The position numbers and the translations under genes were made by a program. From Nemophila menziesii (taxonomy: Eukaryota; Streptophyta; Magnoliopsida; Boraginales; Hydrophyllaceae), in assembly GCA_029959085.1 (NCBI GenBank), contig JARWIR010000011.1, forward strand, positions 10,851,840 through 10,915,839: a stretch of 64,000 nucleotides of DNA, in the 5' to 3' direction. Of this stretch, positions 60,276-64,000 are shown in pieces; within the stretch, counting starts at the first letter, position 1; the number at the start of each line of letters is the position of its first letter. The notes beneath the pieces are model-generated. The model was not told where the DNA came from, made no database searches, and worked only from the letters and a program-made list of their open reading frames with translations.

Positions 60276-60553
60276 AGTTAAATCACATATCATTCTCGCC
60301 TTGTGGCCTATACTTTTGAGCTTGGATGAAATTTTTTGCAAATAATCTGTCTGCAAGCAATTATATTTATTAAAGAAAATTTAAAAACAAGTAAACATAC
60401 TCATTACTAAAAACTAAAAGTAACTATTATTTCATATTTACCCTACTTGTTGCATCACTGTAGCAGTTATCTTCAAATCTCATGACAAGTTTTTCAAGTA
60501 CATTGGGTACTCTATTTGGATTAAAAACAATTTGAAAGGTCTCAAATATGTAT
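60276..60553 (-). pseudogene. MED15-like KIX-domain gene fragment, copy A'
   Basis: Copy of 7,178-7,455 at offset 53,098, with exons at 60,553-60,442 and 60,350-60,276 and intact splice dinucleotides. I saw one nearby difference, in the intron (a T-to-C change at the equivalent of 7,308). It is the same truncated fragment, with no added exons. Confidence 0.6.
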
Positions 60554-61237
60554 CTGTCAAACATTTAAATATGTCATATTAATTTGAGAAAATATACACA
60601 AGTGTTTTCAACAAGTTACCTAATGATCCGACTCAATTGTAAAACTGACCTACGGCTAAACAAACAAGCAAAACAAATATACTCTCAACTTTTCTATCAT
60701 AAGTAAAAACAAGTGTAGATGCGGTTTTATTTCAACGAGTTATTATTATTTTTCAAATAAATATTATTTTTATATAAAGTAAAAGTTATTCATCTGGACC
60801 ACCTCCGAGCTGCAGAAGTTTTAAATTGTAATTGAGTGGTTTTAAGGTAAAAAAGATTTATGTTTATAAAAAATTTGTTTAGATCAACTTGGTACAAGAT
60901 AAAAAATTACTAAGGTTTCAAAATTTACTATTTATTGAAATTAAAAACTAAAATTATTGATCTTACAATAGTAATTTATTTAAGTAGCTTGAACAAAATT
61001 TAAAGAGATACATGAACATTAAACCAGACAATCAAGAGATGAGAGTGGGAACTTTGCTTCTATAATAAAGGAATGAAACGACGCGTTACATAATAAATCC
61101 GATTTCTATAATATCTAGTTTTTTATTTGATCATTCATCCTTTGGTATATTGCAAATTGTAGTTATAAAAAAATATTGAGTATTTCTCTTTTTTATTTTA
61201 GAAAAAGAACACTTAAATCCTATATTTTTGAATAGTT

Positions 61238-63582
61238 GACACTAACCATGTGTAAAAGAAAAGTTTTCACGATCTAAGGAACCTTGTATTATGATTGGTG
61301 CAAGATCTAATGCCTTTTCTATGAGCTATAGGAATATTAAGGTCCTGAAAATCATAAGACTTTGGACATAAAGAAGAATCTGAGTTACTTTATATAGTCA
61401 GGGTTGAATCTGTACTCTCTAGCTGTGGTTGTTGCTCCACATCTTGTCGTTTATGTCTCCTTCTATTGACAAGTAAATCTTTGTTTTTCTCCAGTTTTAA
61501 ATCTATTTTTTCTTTATCATTGGATTTTTCATTAGTAGACCCGATAACTTCATTTTAAGGATACAATTCTTCATTAGGAATATAATGTTGGGATAGAGTG
61601 ATTATTTCTAGATAAGAGTCAGAAGGCATTGGTAGCAGAGCAAATTTTTTCAAAAAACTTTCTTCATCCACTTGATTTTGATTCTCCCCCTAAAGAAAAG
61701 TTTTGGGGGAAAATTATGGATCTTCAAAAAAAGTAAAATCCATACTCACATAAAAGCGGTTCGCTATAGGATCAAACACTTATACCCTTTTTCAGTGGAC
61801 GAATATCCAAGAAATACGCATTTACAGGCTCAAGGATCAAGTTTGCTACGATTATGACTATGAATATGAACAAATACTACACAACCATACACTAAAGGTC
61901 CGAGAGTATTGTAAAATTAGACATGAGGGTAGAAATCTAAGGTGTCATTTGTTTTTTAAGTAATAAGTGCTGAATGCTGAATGAACAGCTGAACATAACT
62001 TATTATATTAAGAGATAGTGTCTGAATGATTCAGACTTAGTTTAAAATCTTAATGAAACAAACCAAGCCATTCAGATCTGAATTGGTTAGGAAAAACAAA
62101 CAGTCTGATTGATCTAGTATCTTAATGAACCAGATTCAGATCTCATTAAGTACAAACAAACACCCCCTAAGAGAATATTAAGAGGTTTCTTAAACTGACA
62201 TAGCCGAGATGGCATACAATTTATGAGATAGGTTGTAGTGACAATAGCGTCTCCCCAATTTTTTTAAGAACTCCCGTAGTAAACATAATTGCCCGAGGTA
62301 CCTTTAGGTGATGTCTATTCTTTCTTTGGCAACACCGTTGTGTTGGGGTGTGTCAACACATGTTGATTGATGAATAATACCCTTTTCCATAAGAAACTTC
62401 CCAAATATTAGAATTAAAGTACTCATTTCCATTATAAGTTCTTATGGCCTGAATTTTAGCATGAAATTGAGTTTCTATCATCGCATAGAACCTCTGAAAC
62501 ATCACAGCAGCTTCTGATTTCTTCTTCAAAAGATATACCCAACAATTACGAGTATGATCATCAATAAATGTGATAAACCACCGACTACCAGTTATATTAT
62601 TTACTACTCTTGATGGCCCCCAAATGTCACTATGTATGAGGTAAAATGATTTAGATTGTTTGTGTGGTTTAGAAGGAAAAAAGAACAATGATGTTTGGCA
62701 AGTTTAAAAATTTCACATTGAAAAACATTAGGGTTTTTATTTTAAAAAATAATGTATATAACTTACTCAAATATATGAAATTAGGATGTCCCAATCTATA
62801 GTTCCATAACATTATTTCATCTTTACCAAAGAGAGAAAATAGACCACTTGAAATTTGTTTTTGTCTAATCAAGGAAAGATTTCCTTCAAAGTAGTAGAGT
62901 TGATCAACCCCTATAGCACTGCCAATCATATGTCCTGAACTAATATTTTTAAATTCGCATCGAGATTAAGTAATTTAGCTACACAATTTGAGTCCCGAGT
63001 GAGTTTGCTAATGGACAAGAGGTTACATGATAACATTGGAACATGAAGGACAAATTGTAGAGATAGATTCCTAGAAAGAACAATAGAACCTTTACCCGAG
63101 ACTGGAGAGAACGACCCGTCTGCCATACAAACTCTGTGATCACCAAGACAAGTTGTGTAAGATGAATAAACGAGAAAGACTCTTCATGTGAGAACTAGTG
63201 ATTTGATCAATTATCCATAAATCGTTATCTAAAGAAGTATGTAAAGTGGAAGAAAAGTCACATTTTTGAACAAGAGAATTAGCCAAAGAGGAGTTAGGAA
63301 TAAATTCGGATAAATTTAATAACCTGTACAGATGCTCTAATTGTTCCTTGCTCAATTGAGGTGTTTTCGAGGTATTAGATAGACTATGAGTAGTTACTTC
63401 CATACTTCTTTAATATTCATCGAAAGGAGTGAATAATTCAAAAGTTTCATGTATATACATAATGAAAAATAAACAGACAATGAAGATTGGTATAATTTTT
63501 TTTTAAAATACCAAAAAAAATGCGTATATCAGCAATTAAGGCCATGATAAAAAAATCAAGAATAATTATTTAAAACCTTAAC
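61238..63582 (-). pseudogene. Ty1-copia pol remnant, copy A'
   Basis: Same element fragment as 8,140-10,490. Integrase core segments lie at 62,688-62,353, pre-integrase at 62,929-62,669, and the protease-site region near 63,210. Point differences change a few residues (for example AREVD to AIGVD at the start of the pre-integrase stretch). The breaks and the nested MITE are shared with copy A. Confidence 0.85.
61941..62167. mobile_element. MITE nested in the copia integrase tail, copy A'
   Basis: Copy of 8,843-9,075 with the same flanking TAA and insertion point. It is 6 bp shorter internally: GTTAAG-type bases present at about 8,966 in copy A are missing here. Confidence 0.75.
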
Positions 63583-63593
63583 CTCTGCTACCA

Positions 63594-63815
63594 TGAAAAA
63601 TTCGAATAACTTTATTGAATGATAATAATTTCTTACATAGTAACCCTATGTTTATAGGATACACATGAATAACTTGGAAAACAAGTTTCCATGTGTAGAA
63701 AAAAAAATTAGAAAACACTTTTTATAGAAAAAAATAACTTTGAAACTAATATATTCTAATATATAATATAACATATAATATTTAAAAAAATTATTAATTA
63801 AGGTACATTTCAACA
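63594..63815 (-). mobile_element. Probable 5' LTR of the copia remnant, copy A'
   Basis: Equivalent of 10,502-10,723 at offset 53,092, with the primer-binding-site-like TGGTAGCAGAGG at 63,593-63,582. It looks identical to copy A here and has no partner LTR. Confidence 0.45.
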
Positions 63816-64000
63816 CAATTGGTAAAATCACAAGTGGCAGAGATTGGATTGAACAAAAAGATTGATGTCTACTTAAAGTAAATAACGTTATTGATGTAGA
63901 ATCGTGGAGAATCCGTTTATGGTATGATAGAAACAATGTTTTAAGGATTCCAGTGATCTCATCATTGCAAACTATGGTGTTAAGGATGCCAGTAACCTCT

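Larger units (their letters stand above)
53101..64000. repeat. Copy A' of the near-identical ~10.9 kb duplicated block
   Basis: This is the right-hand partner of 1-10,908, in direct orientation. It continues without a break from the C' segment that ends at 53,100, so base 1 of the window is probably also preceded by a C'-like segment. Its internal features have the same breaks as copy A (same stops in the copia remnant, same truncations), so they were already dead before duplication. Differences include a 6-bp deletion inside the nested MITE and a shorter (TA)n tract at 59,122-59,139. Confidence 0.97.

Noticed and set aside
1..64000. Organellar insertion, rRNA or tRNA genes
   Set aside because: No stretch recalled plastid or mitochondrial genes, rRNA, or a tRNA cloverleaf with A and B boxes. 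A covariance-model scan would be needed to exclude small RNAs.

Overview
The window looks like AT-rich nuclear DNA from a flowering plant, most likely a eudicot. The evidence is degraded Ty1-copia polyproteins with plant-type motifs, a MuDR-class transposase, plant MITEs, a hAT element with GAGCCGAGC-type termini, Helitron-like ends, and short exon fragments with canonical GT..AG introns from plant-type nuclear genes. I see no rRNA, tRNA, CRISPR, prokaryotic or organellar gene. No complete ordinary host gene is visible. The sequence is almost entirely layered repeats with small pieces of host genes embedded in them. Species and family cannot be named from this alone.

Layout. (1) 1-10,908 is copy A of a block that recurs almost unchanged at 53,101-64,000 (copy A'). 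Direct line-by-line comparison shows roughly 25-30 substitutions and a few small indels. The pair has a ~53.1 kb period and both copies run off the window edges. Each holds, in order, a copia gag remnant (minus), a ~790 bp hairpin built from 18-bp units, an unrecognised exon pair (plus), a MED15-like KIX fragment (minus), and a copia pol remnant (minus) with a nested MITE, a primer-binding site and a probable LTR. (2) 10.9-15.2 kb: two diverged direct repeats around a 1.3 kb centre. (3) 15.2-23.4 kb: AT-rich DNA with Helitron-like ends, a promoter-like segment with a leader intron, a 191 bp MITE with perfect 9-bp target duplications, an inverted copy of part of A, and a second MITE. (4) 23.4-35.9 kb: two direct copies of a 2.2 kb module carrying opposed gene fragments, two copies of a 1 kb module, a hAT element, a TrpD-like exon fragment, a broken MuDR transposase and, beside it, a short SPT2-like gene whose three exons still read open. 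(5) 36.0-41.4 kb: permuted pieces of an older copia element (gag, protease region and pre-integrase on one side, integrase tail and reverse transcriptase on the other). (6) 40.25-57.95 kb: an older tandem duplication of an 8-9 kb unit whose internal junction lies near 49,590 and cuts the reverse transcriptase.

Nothing here forms a working pathway. The history suggested is stepwise: copia insertions decayed, a tandem duplication of the copia plus hairpin region followed, and then a much more recent ~53 kb duplication (or an assembly duplication) copied the whole arrangement. The most interesting objects are the 18-bp-unit hairpin, the open SPT2-like mini-gene next to a MULE transposase, and the 53 kb duplication itself. 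All homology calls were made by reading translated sequence and recognising motifs; no database search was run.
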